A DNA stretch of 64,000 nt, taken from contig JAUIKS010000006.1 in the NCBI GenBank assembly GCA_030430565.1, positions 124,001 to 188,000 on the forward strand. The letters are read 5' to 3'. Position 1 is the stretch's first letter; each line of letters begins with the position of its first letter. Under the pieces are notes generated by a model that saw only the letters and a program-made list of their open reading frames with translations, did not search any database and was not told the DNA's origin. The position numbers and the translations under genes are program-made. This stretch comes from Polyangia bacterium (GTDB lineage Bacteria > Myxococcota_A > Polyangia > Nannocystales > Nannocystaceae). This document shows positions 1 through 10,134 of the stretch, one piece after another.

Positions 1-270
1 CACGAAGCCCTCGTCGAGATCGAAGATGCGCGCCGGATCGGCGAGATGCTCGAGGGGGCTCGTGAGGACGTAGAGCAGGCGGCCGCCCAGAAACGAGCCG
101 AAGATCAGCACCAGGTAGAAGTCGAGCAGGAACACGAACGGCGTGTTCACGCCGCGCTGGCGGGCGTCCCACCAGACGCCCGGCCCGATCAGCATGCCGC
201 CGAGCATGATCAGCGTGCCGTAGCTGTTGAGCGATCCGAGCCACGCCGAGTCGAGAAGGACAGGGTGCAT
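1..270 (-). CDS. lgt: Prolipoprotein diacylglyceryl transferase, N-terminal part (cut by window start)
   Basis: Only the first 90 residues lie in the window. The ATG is at 270, 12 bases after the lspA stop. The N-terminus begins MHPVLLDSAWLGSLNSYG, followed by two hydrophobic segments and a GSFLGGRLLYVL motif, which fits the start of Lgt. That inner-membrane enzyme moves diacylglycerol from phosphatidylglycerol to the lipobox cysteine of prelipoproteins. Position directly behind lspA makes a lipoprotein-maturation pair, fitting the many lipoproteins encoded nearby. The catalytic region lies outside the window, so the call rests on the N-terminus and context. Confidence 0.85.
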   Translation of the reverse strand, partial: MHPVLLDSAWLGSLNSYGTLIMLGGMLIGPGVWWDARQRGVNTPFVFLLDFYLVLIFGSFLGGRLLYVLTSPLEHLADPARIFDLDEGFV

Positions 271-282
271 CAGTCAGGTCAG

Positions 283-885
283 TCAGCCTGCGGGCAGCGT
301 GTCCCGATCGTCGCGCGAGCTGGGCTGCGGGTACAGCTCGCCGTGTCGGGAGAGGTAGATCAGAAACAGCAGCACGCCGGCGAGCAGCGCCGCGTCCGCG
401 ATATTGAACGAGGGCCAGCGGCGGCCTGGCCAATAGAACACGACGATGAAGTCGACGACGCCGTGGCGGGTGCCGAGGGTGCGGAAGAGCCGATCGTAGA
501 GGTTGCCGAGCGCGCCGCCGGCGAGCAGGCCGGCGGCGACGAAGCTGGAGGCGTGTCGCGTCGACATCAACATCACGAGGCGACCGAGGGCGGCGAGCGC
601 GACGGTGGTGATCGTGATGAAGGCCACGCGCGCCCAGGCTTGGCCGCGGAACATCCCGAAGGCGGAGCCCGTGTTGAAGCCGAACTCGAAGTGCAGGAGG
701 CCGTCGATGATCCGGCGGCTGTGGCCGCGGACATGTTCCCAAGCCCAGGCTTTGGTCCCGAGGTCGAGCGCGAGCACGAGCGCGAGGACGATGACGACGA
801 GCAAGAGACGCCCCGCGCGCGAGGGCGGGACGTCTCCGGTGTCTGCCTGGTCTGGCGTCGTCGCGTCGTTCATGCCTGCTCGCAC
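283..885 (-). CDS. lspA: Lipoprotein signal peptidase (signal peptidase II)
   Basis: This 200-residue inner-membrane aspartic protease cleaves the signal peptide of prolipoproteins after Lgt has acted. Conserved blocks are visible in order: NTGSAFGMF in the first periplasmic part, GGALGNLYDR, VVDFIVVFY and FNIADAALLAG, the last two regions carrying the catalytic aspartates. Four hydrophobic segments fit the family, and the length is slightly above the usual 160-170 because of an N-terminal extension of about 25 residues. Met5 is an alternative start. lgt follows 12 bases downstream, so the two are probably co-transcribed. Confidence 0.95.
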   Translation of the reverse strand: MRAGMNDATTPDQADTGDVPPSRAGRLLLVVIVLALVLALDLGTKAWAWEHVRGHSRRIIDGLLHFEFGFNTGSAFGMFRGQAWARVAFITITTVALAALGRLVMLMSTRHASSFVAAGLLAGGALGNLYDRLFRTLGTRHGVVDFIVVFYWPGRRWPSFNIADAALLAGVLLFLIYLSRHGELYPQPSSRDDRDTLPAG

Positions 886-937
886 GCGTTCGCCGACATG
901 ATAGCCGTCGGCGCCGCGGATGCGAGCGAGCGTGGGC

Positions 938-1939
938 TCAGGCCGCGTCCGCGCTCGGCTGGCGGAGCAGGTCGAAGAGCGCGGGGCGACGGCGCCGCGG
1001 CCACGACTTCTGCTGCCGGGTCAGCGCGCGCCGGCCCCGAGAGACCCGCTGGTCCATGGCCTGACGCGAGAGCCCCTCGAGCGCGACGGGGCGCTCGGAC
1101 TGCAGGGTCGAGAGCTCTTTGCGCTCGTTGCCCAGCAGCGAGGCGAGCGCGTTCTCGAGGAGCACAGACTCCGGCAGTCGCAGCTCGCGGAGCGCGGAGC
1201 GGAGGCGGGCGCGCATGCGGAGCTCCTCGCGGAAGTCCTCGCCGGAGGCGCGAAGCAGGTCGGCGCGGTCGGCCGCGTCGCGCGCGACGGCGACGGTCGC
1301 GGCCGCGTGCATCACGGAGAGCGGTCGAATCTGCGGGTCGCGGATGGCGGGCTCCTCGAGCAGCAGGAACATCTCGCGCCACGCGATGGTGTCGATGTCA
1401 GCCTCCTCGCCGCCCACGAGCTCGTAGTCCTCGGTGCTGAGGGTCGTGATCAAGAGGCGCAGACGCACCGACTCGAACACCAAGAGCTCGGCGAGCGCGG
1501 ACTGCAGCTCCTCGACGCTGTCGGGGTCTTCGTCCGCCTCGTAGTCGGCCGCGTCGACGAGTTCATCCGCGACGTGGCCGTCGTGGGCGTGCTCGACCAG
1601 CGTGCGCTGGAGCTGGGCGAGGGCTTGCAGCTGCTCCGGCGGGACCGGGGTGTCAGACGCGCCGGTCAGGGGCGCGACGAGCGGCTCGAAGTCGCGGGGG
1701 ATCTCGAGGAAGAGCGCGTCTCGCAGACCCTGGTGAAACGCGCTGAGGTTGGGAAAATCGGGCGAGCGCACCGCCTCGGGCAGGGGCACGTCGAGTCGTC
1801 GCGCGCGGACGACCTCCTGCGCGAGTTCGTCGAGCTCGGCCTGGACCTCTCGCATATCGAGCAGGGGCGCTCCCGCGCCGGCCTTTCCGGAGTTCGTGGG
1901 CACAGGCAGCGCATGGGTTACGGCAGACGAGAGATTCAT
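938..1939 (-). CDS. Unknown helical protein, 333 residues
   Basis: I do not recognise a family. The ATG at 1939 is chosen because GAGG sits 6 bases upstream; the frame stays open further upstream to 2185 but without support. The predicted protein is rich in Glu, Arg, Leu and Ala, looks almost entirely helical, and ends in a basic tail (SWPRRRRP). There is no signal peptide and no membrane segment, so it is probably cytoplasmic. No cysteine clusters or known active-site motifs are visible. It lies between lspA and an epimerase-like gene, all on the minus strand. Confidence 0.7.
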   Translation of the reverse strand: MNLSSAVTHALPVPTNSGKAGAGAPLLDMREVQAELDELAQEVVRARRLDVPLPEAVRSPDFPNLSAFHQGLRDALFLEIPRDFEPLVAPLTGASDTPVPPEQLQALAQLQRTLVEHAHDGHVADELVDAADYEADEDPDSVEELQSALAELLVFESVRLRLLITTLSTEDYELVGGEEADIDTIAWREMFLLLEEPAIRDPQIRPLSVMHAAATVAVARDAADRADLLRASGEDFREELRMRARLRSALRELRLPESVLLENALASLLGNERKELSTLQSERPVALEGLSRQAMDQRVSRGRRALTRQQKSWPRRRRPALFDLLRQPSADAA

Positions 1940-2181
1940 GGCGTTCCTCGACGACCGGTTTAAGCACGCCGCGAGGTGACGCAAGGGGAGCTCAACGGGC
2001 GTCTGGGCTCGCGCGCGCGTTGCAGACAGCGTTCCTGTACGTCTGGCCATGAAACCACATGGCTTTTTCACCCGCGCGGCGGCGCGCGCTGGAATTGCAG
2101 CAGCGGACTCAGCGCCGAGCGAACGATGCATGAAACACGGGTTCACGCGTGGCGGGCGTCGGCGCCACAACGCGGATCCGA

Positions 2182-3060
2182 TCACTCCAGGGAGTGCTGC
2201 GCGTGCTCTAGCTCGATCTCGAGCCAGCGCTTCATCCGCGTGTTGCGGACGCGTTTGCCGTGGACCCCGCGACCGGGCGTCGGCTCCTCGGCCCAGCGCG
2301 GCGGCGCGACGCCGGCCATCGCGGCTGCTTGTTGATACATGTCTCTTCGTGCTGGGTGGGCGTCGGCGCAGACGTTGATCACGCCGCTGCGCGACGGGTC
2401 GAGGCGAAGGGCCGCGAGCGCGCAGCGAGTCGCGTCAGCGACGTGGATCAGGTTGGTCGCCTCCATCCCGTCCCCTGGTCGCGGCGGCGCGTCGTGGGCG
2501 GCGCCGCGGTTGCGATAGATCCGCCCGATCCCGCGACCGGGGCCGTAGAGCCCGCCGAGCCGCAGCACCGCCCACGGGATCCCGCGCGCCCCGCAGCGCT
2601 CGCGGACGAGCTGCTCGCCGCCCCGCTGGACCCGTCCGCGCTCGCTCGTCGGCCAGGTCTCGCAGTCGTCGTCGACCCACCCGTCGCGGTCGGGGAGGGC
2701 GGAGGTGGAGCTGGTGTAGACGACGCGCTCGAGCCCCTCGGGGCATGCCGCCAGCAGGCGGCGCGTGCCCTCGAGGTAGATGGCGGCCCGCGGCTGCTGG
2801 CGGCCCGCGGCGAACAGGATCACGAGCGCGCGCGCGCCCGCCAGCGCCGCGCGGACGCTGGCGTCGTCGTCGTTGATCACGTCGAGGGCCCGCATCGTCA
2901 CGCCCGGCGGCGTGTCGCCGTCACGCCACTGACCGTCGCGGGTGGTCGCGCGCAGCTCGACCCCAGGAGCGCGGGCGAGCTGTCGGACCACGCGCTGACC
3001 GAGGAAGCCAGCGCCGACTACGGCGATCGGCGAGGGTGGAGCGGGGAGCAGGGCCGACAC
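2182..3060 (-). CDS. NAD(P)-dependent epimerase/dehydratase family protein (SDR)
   Basis: This 292-residue cytoplasmic protein has an N-terminal Rossmann motif (IAVVGAGFLGQRVV, Gly-x-Gly-x-x-Gly) at residues 12-25. A central VVYTSSTSALPD stretch corresponds to the catalytic serine region. Further on are VLRLGGLYGPGRG and a C-terminal segment with NLIHVADATRCALAAL, the usual order in extended short-chain dehydrogenases of the YeeZ type. The canonical YxxxK pair is not evident, as in several atypical members, so the substrate cannot be assigned. Start is GTG at 3060. It stands alone, 242 bases upstream of the unknown gene at 938-1939. Confidence 0.8.
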   Translation of the reverse strand: MSALLPAPPSPIAVVGAGFLGQRVVRQLARAPGVELRATTRDGQWRDGDTPPGVTMRALDVINDDDASVRAALAGARALVILFAAGRQQPRAAIYLEGTRRLLAACPEGLERVVYTSSTSALPDRDGWVDDDCETWPTSERGRVQRGGEQLVRERCGARGIPWAVLRLGGLYGPGRGIGRIYRNRGAAHDAPPRPGDGMEATNLIHVADATRCALAALRLDPSRSGVINVCADAHPARRDMYQQAAAMAGVAPPRWAEEPTPGRGVHGKRVRNTRMKRWLEIELEHAQHSLE

Positions 3061-3096
3061 GGGGCGCGAGCCTACACGAGCGCGCGTCCGGAGCGG

Positions 3097-3771
3097 TTAG
3101 CCGAAGGTCACGCCGATGCCCGTGAAGAACGAGAAGCGCGCGTACCAGTCGTACCGGTTGAAGAAGAACTCAAAGGTCGGGACCTGGGCGAAGACGACCA
3201 TTCGATCCCAGATGATCAGCTTGGCCTGCACGCCGATGGAGGTCGTCGCGCTGTGGCGGTAGCCGTAGGTGCGTTCCCAGTACCCGTTTCCGAACCAGCC
3301 GGCCCAGCCGACCGTCCCGAAGGGGGAGATGTAGAACGCGAGGCCTTTTTTGACCTGGATGTCCCACAGGAACTTGCCCTTGACCTGGAACGAGAAGTCG
3401 CCGCCATTGTAGCCGTTGTAGTATCGGCGGTATTGCGGGAAGCCTTCTTGCGTGACGAGCGCGAGCGCGGGACCCGACGAGTCGCCGCTGAAGTGCCCGC
3501 CGAACTCCTGATGCAGGCGGAGGCGGCTGTAGCGGAACGAATTGTAGCGGTCGTAGTACTGGTGATAGAGGTGCCAGTCGCCGCCGACGCCGCCGAGGAA
3601 GTAGGCCGCGCGGGTGCCTTGGCGGAGCTCTTTCGGGACCGCCGCTTCGGCCTCCTGGGCGTACGCGTAGCTCCCGAGCAGCGTCGCGGCCGCGGTGGCC
3701 AGCTGAAGCGCCTTGCGAGTGGCGCGACCTGCAGAACGGCGTTGTGAACGGCGACGAATCCTGCGTGACAT
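3097..3771 (-). CDS. Exported protein of unknown function, probable outer-membrane barrel
   Basis: The ATG at 3771 is preceded by AGGAG five bases away, so it is preferred over the in-frame start at 3807. The 224-residue product has a very basic n-region (MSRRIRRRSQRR), a hydrophobic core (LQLATAAATLLGSYAYA) and a likely cleavage site after AYA or AEAA. The mature part is unusually rich in Tyr, Phe, Trp and Gly and shows alternating hydrophobic stretches such as LAFYISPFGTVGWAG. It ends in FSFFTGIGVTFG, a C-terminal aromatic residue followed by Gly. This composition fits a small outer-membrane beta-barrel, but I recognise no named family. Confidence 0.7.
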   Translation of the reverse strand: MSRRIRRRSQRRSAGRATRKALQLATAAATLLGSYAYAQEAEAAVPKELRQGTRAAYFLGGVGGDWHLYHQYYDRYNSFRYSRLRLHQEFGGHFSGDSSGPALALVTQEGFPQYRRYYNGYNGGDFSFQVKGKFLWDIQVKKGLAFYISPFGTVGWAGWFGNGYWERTYGYRHSATTSIGVQAKLIIWDRMVVFAQVPTFEFFFNRYDWYARFSFFTGIGVTFG

Positions 3772-3983
3772 GAGACTCCTGTGCGGTGAACTAGCGCCGC
3801 GGGACAACCCTATCCCGGCTTGATGGTGGCGCGCTAGCTATCCGATGAGACCAATCAGCGCCTCTTCGTTCCAGCGATCTCGATCACGCGCGCGGAGCAA
3901 ACCGCGCGCGCGCGAATCTACCCGTTATCGGGTGTGTTTTGTGCACTACGCGCGTTGTCACGCGCGTGTTCGCGCTCGTCGCG

Positions 3984-5156
3984 CTAGGGGTTGCTACAAA
4001 CCGGCGGGAGGATGACCGAGTTTGGCCCGTGCGTCTCGACGACGCTGAGCTCGATGAAGAAGATCTGCTCTAGATCAACGCCGTACTTCTCGAGTGGTCC
4101 TTCAAGGTCGATGCGAACGTCCACCCCGGGCATGCCCGGCATCGGGGGGAACTGCGGATCGTAGATGAGCACGTCGTCGTCCGCGCACGCGAGGCCGGAG
4201 GTGTCGAGCGCCTCAACCACCTCGTAGTCCATGGCCACGCTGTTCGGGTTCCCGGTCAGCATGCGACAGAACAGATCGGCGTCACCCTGGTCGCAGCCGT
4301 TGGGCCAGACCCACGAGCAGGTGCCGAAGCAGTACATCTGCTTGACGCCCGTGAAGTCGTATTTGCAATCCGAGGTGCACGGGACCTCGGGGGTCGGCGA
4401 GTCACTGTCACACATCTCGCCGTGCTCTTTTTGGATGATCTTGTCGCCGCAGTGCTCCATCTTCTGCTTGCAGTCGAACTTGCAGGAGCCGTAGCCGCCG
4501 TCGTTGACGCCGTCGTCGCAGACCTCGCCCGCGCCCGTGTTGAGATAGCCGTCGCCGCAGTAGGCCTCGACGCAGGTGTTGAGGCAGTTGTCGGTGTTGT
4601 CCGCGTTGCCGTCGTCGCAGGTCTCGACGCCCTCGTGCACGAAGCCGTCGCCGCAGGTCGCGGCCAGACAGCTGTCGGTGCAGCTGTCGGTGTTGTCTGA
4701 ATTGCCGTCGTCGCAGGTCTCGACGCCCTGGTGAATGTGCCCGTCGCCGCAGCTCGGCAGCTCGCAGGTGTTCAGGCAGTCGTCGGTGTTGTCGCCGTTG
4801 CCGTCGTCGCAGGCCTCGCCGGCCTCCTGCACGCCGTCGCCGCAGACCGGCGCGCCGGTCGAGCTCGTCGTCTCGCCGGTGTCGTCATCGTCGTCATCAT
4901 CGTCGTCGTCGTCGCTCGCGTCGCCCGTCGTGCCGGAGCCGTTGTCATCGTCATCGTCGTCGTCATCGTCATCGAAGTCGACGGGCTCGGAGTCACCGAT
5001 GCTCAGGGTGCCGAGCGTCTCGTAGTCGTTATGGAGACCCTGATTACAGCCGGCGAGCGCGAGCGCGGTGATGGCCACGGTGAGGAGCGGCGTGAGCGAC
5101 GAGTGTTGGGCGCGGAGACTCAATCCCTGCATGGGCGCAACGTAGTGTATGTGCAC
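3984..5156 (-). CDS. Cysteine-rich repeat (DUF4215-type) surface lipoprotein
   Basis: The 390-residue product starts with a lipoprotein signal ending in the lipobox LAGC; the start could also be the ATG at 5132, eight codons in, and neither has a clear ribosome site. After the lipid-modified Cys comes a linker of almost pure aspartate in two runs. It is followed by about five CGDG-x-ETCDDGN-x-NTDxC repeats of the type common in Myxococcota surface proteins. The last 150 residues have paired cysteines, including a [13 protein letters not shown] segment. It is expected at the cell surface, with disulphide-stabilised or metal-binding repeats. Function is unknown. Confidence 0.85.
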   Translation of the reverse strand: MHIHYVAPMQGLSLRAQHSSLTPLLTVAITALALAGCNQGLHNDYETLGTLSIGDSEPVDFDDDDDDDDDDNGSGTTGDASDDDDDDDDDDDTGETTSSTGAPVCGDGVQEAGEACDDGNGDNTDDCLNTCELPSCGDGHIHQGVETCDDGNSDNTDSCTDSCLAATCGDGFVHEGVETCDDGNADNTDNCLNTCVEAYCGDGYLNTGAGEVCDDGVNDGGYGSCKFDCKQKMEHCGDKIIQKEHGEMCDSDSPTPEVPCTSDCKYDFTGVKQMYCFGTCSWVWPNGCDQGDADLFCRMLTGNPNSVAMDYEVVEALDTSGLACADDDVLIYDPQFPPMPGMPGVDVRIDLEGPLEKYGVDLEQIFFIELSVVETHGPNSVILPPVCSNP

Positions 5157-5583
5157 CGAGTTGCGAAAGGGTCAGCAGGTGCCGACGAGCGTCAATCACG
5201 CGCCTCGGTTGGCGCTCATGGGGTCGCCGACCCGCGTGAAATTCGCGGTGACGCGGCCACGCTCGGCGCCAAACTCCGCTAGGCCGGTCGTGAGCGCGAC
5301 AGCGCCAGCGTTTCTCGACTCCGTTGTGACATGACCGAACGGGCATTTGAGACGCCGAGCTTGTTCGCTTCGTCACAGCTTGTTCCGTGCGCCACGTCGA
5401 GCCGCGAGAGCGCGGCTGGAGGGCGGATAGGGCGGCGTATCGGCGCGTCGACGAATTTTTAGCGATGCTCGGGAGATCACTCAGTCGCGCGCCGACTGTG
5501 ACAGTCGCCGGTGTTTCGAAACGAGGAAGGCCAGGGATCCGAGGATCCCTGGCCCTATCTCTCGTAAATGACGTCCGACGGCG
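5157..5583. other. Gene-free stretch between the Cys-repeat lipoprotein and sucD
   Basis: I see no supportable gene in these 427 bases. The right end holds the sucD terminator hairpin (annotated separately). The left part must hold the promoter of the Cys-repeat lipoprotein gene, but I cannot point to a convincing -35/-10 pair. Confidence 0.5.
5529..5554 (-). terminator. Transcription terminator hairpin behind sucD
   Basis: GGCCAGGGATCC and its exact reverse complement GGATCCCTGGCC are separated by only GA, giving a perfect 12-bp stem 29 bases beyond the sucD stop. On the minus strand it is followed by a moderately T-rich stretch (CTTCCTCGTTTCG), not a clean T-run, so termination could be imperfect. 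Confidence 0.7.
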
Positions 5584-6461
5584 CTAGCTGGCGGACTTGT
5601 TGAGCGCGGCGGCCATGGTGCTGCCGAGGTCCGAAGGGGTCTCGGCGATATGGACACCGGCGTCGCGCAGCGCCTCGAGCTTCGCCTCCGCGGTGCCCTT
5701 GCCCCCGGAGATGATGGCGCCGGCGTGACCCATGCGCTTCCCGGGAGGCGCGGTGCGCCCGGCGATGAAGCCGACGACGGGCTTCTTGACGTGCTCCTTG
5801 ATGAAGGCGGCGCCTTCCTCCTCGGCGCTGCCGCCGATCTCGCCGATCATCACGATGCCCTCGGTCGCGGGGTCCTCGTTGAACAGCTTGAGGCAGTCGA
5901 CGAAGTTGGTGCCGTTGACCGGGTCGCCGCCGATGCCGATCGCGGTCGTCTGGCCGAGGCCCAAGGTCGTCAGCTGGTGCACGGCCTCGTAGGTGAGGGT
6001 GCCGGAGCGAGAGACCACGCCGACCCGCCCGGGCTGGTGGATGTAGCCGGGCATGATGCCGATACGGCACTGGTTGGGGGTGATGACGCCGGGGCAGTTG
6101 GGCCCGAGCAGACGCACGGGCTTGTCCTCGATGAAGCGCTTGGCGCGGATCATGTCGGCGACCGGGATACCCTCGGTGATCGTCACGATCAGCGGGACCC
6201 CGGCGGCGGCGGCCTCCATGATCGCGTCGGCGGCGAAGGGCGGCGGCACGAAGATGACGGTCGCGTTGGCGCCGGTCTTCTCGACCGCCTCGGCCACGGT
6301 GTCGAACACCGGCAGGTCGAGGACCTTCTTGCCCCCCTTGCCGGGGGTGACGCCGCCGACGACCTTGGTGCCGTACTCCAGCGACTTCTGGGCGTGGAAC
6401 ATCCCGACTTTGCCGGTGATGCCCTGCACGAGCAGGCGGGTGTTTTTATCGACGAGAACGC

Positions 6462-6465
<4 letters not shown>
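5584..6465 (-). CDS. sucD: Succinyl-CoA synthetase, alpha subunit
   Basis: This 293-residue TCA-cycle enzyme subunit converts succinyl-CoA to succinate with nucleotide triphosphate formation, together with SucC. The N-terminus [24 protein letters not shown] carries the CoA-binding Rossmann part. The motif [15 protein letters not shown] near residue 247 contains the histidine that is phosphorylated during catalysis. The ATG at 6465 overlaps the sucC stop in an ATGA arrangement, so translation is coupled. Length is normal for the family. The perfect hairpin behind the stop ends the unit. Confidence 0.97.
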
Positions 6466-7661
<1,196 letters not shown>

Positions 7662-8184
7662 TCGGGGCTCCCTCCGATGATCACGGGATGGTCTCCAGCT
7701 GTCGTGTTGATGGTGAGATGCGCGCGCTTCGACGTGTCGCCGTCGCGCGAGCGGGTGAATCGTGATGGCGTTCGTCTCGCGTCAGCTCGATGAGCTTTTT
7801 GCCGTTGGTTTCGGCGTCGTCGATCGTGATCGTGTTCGACGAGACATTCAGACTCTCGCGTGACCCTCGCTCCCGGGCCGTCTGTTGAGTCGTCGGCGTG
7901 CATATACCAGCGCCGGCTCGCGCAGCGCAACGTCGTACGGCGCGCGAATTCGAATTAAACGGCGTAAGCACGGTGTTATCGCCCGAGTGAGGATAACCGC
8001 GAATGGATCGAGCGCGAGCGCGAGGCGCCGCTTGCGGTCGGCGCGTAGCGTCGCGGACCGACGCGTGATGCCGTGCGGTCCTCGGGCCGGTTGACGTCGC
8101 GGGCCCACGTCGACGCGCGGTGGCGCCCGTGGGCCCGGGGCGGAGCGCGCTCGCTCCGGTTCGTAATCGGTTCGCTACCGTTCG
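7662..8184. other. Gene-free stretch upstream of sucC
   Basis: No convincing gene in 523 bases; possible reading frames on both strands have arginine-rich, non-protein-like translations. The sucC promoter should lie in the first 200 bases. At 8158-8190, close to the stop of the next gene, short direct repeats of GTTCGCTA and a small CGGT-TCGCT-ACCG hairpin occur. Confidence 0.4.
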
Positions 8185-9651
8185 CTATTGAAAGGTCACG
8201 CCGCAGCTGCCGTTCATATCGACGCTGCCCTCGGGACACTCGGTGCAGCCCCACTGGAAGTTGTCGAGCAGCATCATGGTGTCGACGAGCTTATCACCGC
8301 GGTCGAGCACGGTGAACGCGAGCGTCAGGACCTCGCCCGGCTTGACGTTCGCGCGGGCCTTAAGCCAGCCGGTCGAGCCGCCGACCGTGTCGAAGCCGGT
8401 CCCCTGCAGCGCCTCGTGTTCCTCGTTGTAGGGGATGAGCCCGCGCTCGTTGAGGAAGTAGGTCACCAGCGGCTGCTTGTTGCCCTCGCCGTCGTCGATG
8501 AACGCGACGTTGCCCGTGTAGGCCTCGCTCTCCGCCCAGATGACCGCCATGTCGCTGAACGGCAGGAAGAACTCCGTGTTCCACTCGGGGAATTCGGCGG
8601 AGAAGAACGCGAAGTCGAGCGCGAAGGAGTGGGTGCCCGCGGGGACCGGGACCTTGAACTCGAAGTAGAGCACGTCGTGGCCCTTGCCGGTCCCGGTGTT
8701 CCACTGATCGTGGAGCGTGTTCGAGCAGTCCTTGCCCTTGTGGCAGTTCTCGAAGGGGGTGAGGACCTCGGGGTCCTGCTCGTCGTAGCCGCCGTAGGCG
8801 TTCTTCATGACGCCGGGGAGCTCGGTGTAGCTGTCGGGGTTGTCGTTCTCGCCGGTCTCGCCGGACTGGGCCTTGCCCGGGGCGCGCTGCAGCACGCCGT
8901 TGTTCGCGAGCGGCAGGTTCCCGGTGCTGATGGCGATGAACTTGTCGCCGCCGCGGGCGCTCCAGTACGGCTTCTCGGTCTCGGGGTCGATGCCCGTGCC
9001 GAACTGCCGAATCACGCGCCAGGAGTCGAAGTCGGGGGCTTGGAAGCTGAGCGAGTCTGCGATGAGCGTGGTCGAGTTGAGCTCGTCGTACTGCTCGCCG
9101 TTGAGGAGCGCGCAGTTGAGCTCGAGCGCGTGCATGCGGTCGTTCGAGCTCTCGTCACAGGGCTGGTTGAGCAGCGGCGCGTAGCAGATATCGCAGCTGC
9201 TGAGATCGAGCTTGCAGTCGTCGTCGCAGGCCAGCTCGCCGCCGGGGCCGATCTCGTTCTCGATGTCGAGCGCTTGGCACGAGTTGAGATCGCCGAAGTT
9301 GGCTCCGTCGCACTCCTCGCCCTCGTCGATCACGCCGTCGCCGCAGTAGCTCGCGCCCGATCCGGTCGTCTCGTCGGTGGTGCTGCTCGACGTCTCGGGG
9401 TCGTCGGTGGTGGTGGTCGTCGAGCTGCTCGACGAGGTGCTCGAGCCGTCGGTGCTGCCGGTGGAGTCAGAACTCGAGGTCGAGGTGTTGACCCCGGTCT
9501 CGCCCGTGCTGCTCTCGTCTGAATCCGTGGTCCCCGTGCTCTCGGTGTTGTCACCGTCGGTGCTCGACGCCGACTCGCTGTCACCGCACGCGAAGACGTG
9601 CCCCACCATCACGCATAATCCGAGATGGAGAATGGTTGTGCGTACACGCAT
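8185..9651 (-). CDS. Choice-of-anchor-L-like surface lipoprotein
   Basis: The ATG at 9651 has an AGGA site seven bases upstream and is preferred over the longer frame to 9723. The 488-residue product has a lipoprotein signal (LGLCVMVGHVFAC). An extended Ser/Thr/Asp linker of about 90 residues follows, then one CGDGVIDEGEECDG Cys motif, then a large domain. That domain contains SDMAVIWAESEAYTGNVAFIDDGEGN and ends VDTMMLLDNFQWGCTECPEG. The second half resembles the choice-of-anchor L domain seen in secreted proteins of Myxococcota and Bacteroidota. It is expected outside the outer membrane. Function is unknown; binding or adhesion is only a guess. Confidence 0.75.
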   Translation of the reverse strand: MRVRTTILHLGLCVMVGHVFACGDSESASSTDGDNTESTGTTDSDESSTGETGVNTSTSSSDSTGSTDGSSTSSSSSTTTTTDDPETSSSTTDETTGSGASYCGDGVIDEGEECDGANFGDLNSCQALDIENEIGPGGELACDDDCKLDLSSCDICYAPLLNQPCDESSNDRMHALELNCALLNGEQYDELNSTTLIADSLSFQAPDFDSWRVIRQFGTGIDPETEKPYWSARGGDKFIAISTGNLPLANNGVLQRAPGKAQSGETGENDNPDSYTELPGVMKNAYGGYDEQDPEVLTPFENCHKGKDCSNTLHDQWNTGTGKGHDVLYFEFKVPVPAGTHSFALDFAFFSAEFPEWNTEFFLPFSDMAVIWAESEAYTGNVAFIDDGEGNKQPLVTYFLNERGLIPYNEEHEALQGTGFDTVGGSTGWLKARANVKPGEVLTLAFTVLDRGDKLVDTMMLLDNFQWGCTECPEGSVDMNGSCGVTFQ

Positions 9652-9933
9652 GTCGTCCTGCCTTGGCTGCTTGCTTGGAAGTAACGCCGGATTCTGAATA
9701 GGTGACGCGCAGCTTGAGAACATGCGCGTACAACCATCCTGAGAATACAGGAGAACGCGAGCAACGTGGGCCCAGAGCCGTAATTGGGAAGGTTAGAAAT
9801 TGTTGGAATCTGGAATTCGAATTAATCGAGATGCGGCGACAGCCTGTGGATCGCTGTGTCACAACTCGCAGCGTACGACGTCTGCGTAGGCCGACGTGAC
9901 GTCGGCGCATCCGGCTCTCTGACAGCGGGTCCG

Positions 9934-9963
9934 ATGCGACATGAATTCCGTGTCATGTCGCAT
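9934..9963. promoter_or_regulatory. 11-bp perfect inverted repeat
   Basis: ATGCGACATGA and TCATGTCGCAT are exact reverse complements with an 8-base centre. No T-run follows on either strand, so an operator for a dimeric regulator is more likely than a terminator. It lies about 280 bases upstream of the lipoprotein start at 9651. Confidence 0.45.
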
Positions 9964-10042
9964 TGTTCGCCCGAATTTCGCGGGGATGGTCTTTGTGACA
10001 CATCGGTGTCGGCGCGCTGTGCCCCGATGTAGGTTCACGAAG

Positions 10043-10051
10043 TTATCCACA
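10043..10051. promoter_or_regulatory. DnaA-box consensus 9-mer
   Basis: TTATCCACA is the exact consensus DnaA box. In DNA this GC-rich such a match is not expected often, and a second exact copy in opposite orientation occurs at 15440-15448. DnaA binding is inferred from the consensus only. Confidence 0.45.
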
Positions 10052-10134
10052 GAATCCCCGGCCAGATTTCGTCCTGTGGGTATCTCGAGATGATCTCGCC
10101 ACGCTCGGCGAAGATCTCTCGCGGGGCGGGCCTG

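Larger units (their letters stand above)
9652..10134. other. Gene-free stretch between M28 peptidase end and lipoprotein start
   Basis: No supportable gene in 483 bases. It holds a palindrome GCCGACG-TGA-CGTCGGC (9890-9906), an 11-bp inverted repeat (9934-9963), an exact TTATCCACA (10043-10051) and two looser relatives, TGTGGATCG at 9845 and TGTGGGTAT at 10075. The promoter of the lipoprotein at 8185-9651 must lie in the left part. Confidence 0.5.

Noticed and set aside
2182..3747. 495-codon plus-strand frame opposite the epimerase and barrel-protein genes
   Set aside because: It is antisense to two genes with signal or Rossmann motifs, and its composition is typical of shadow frames in GC-rich DNA.
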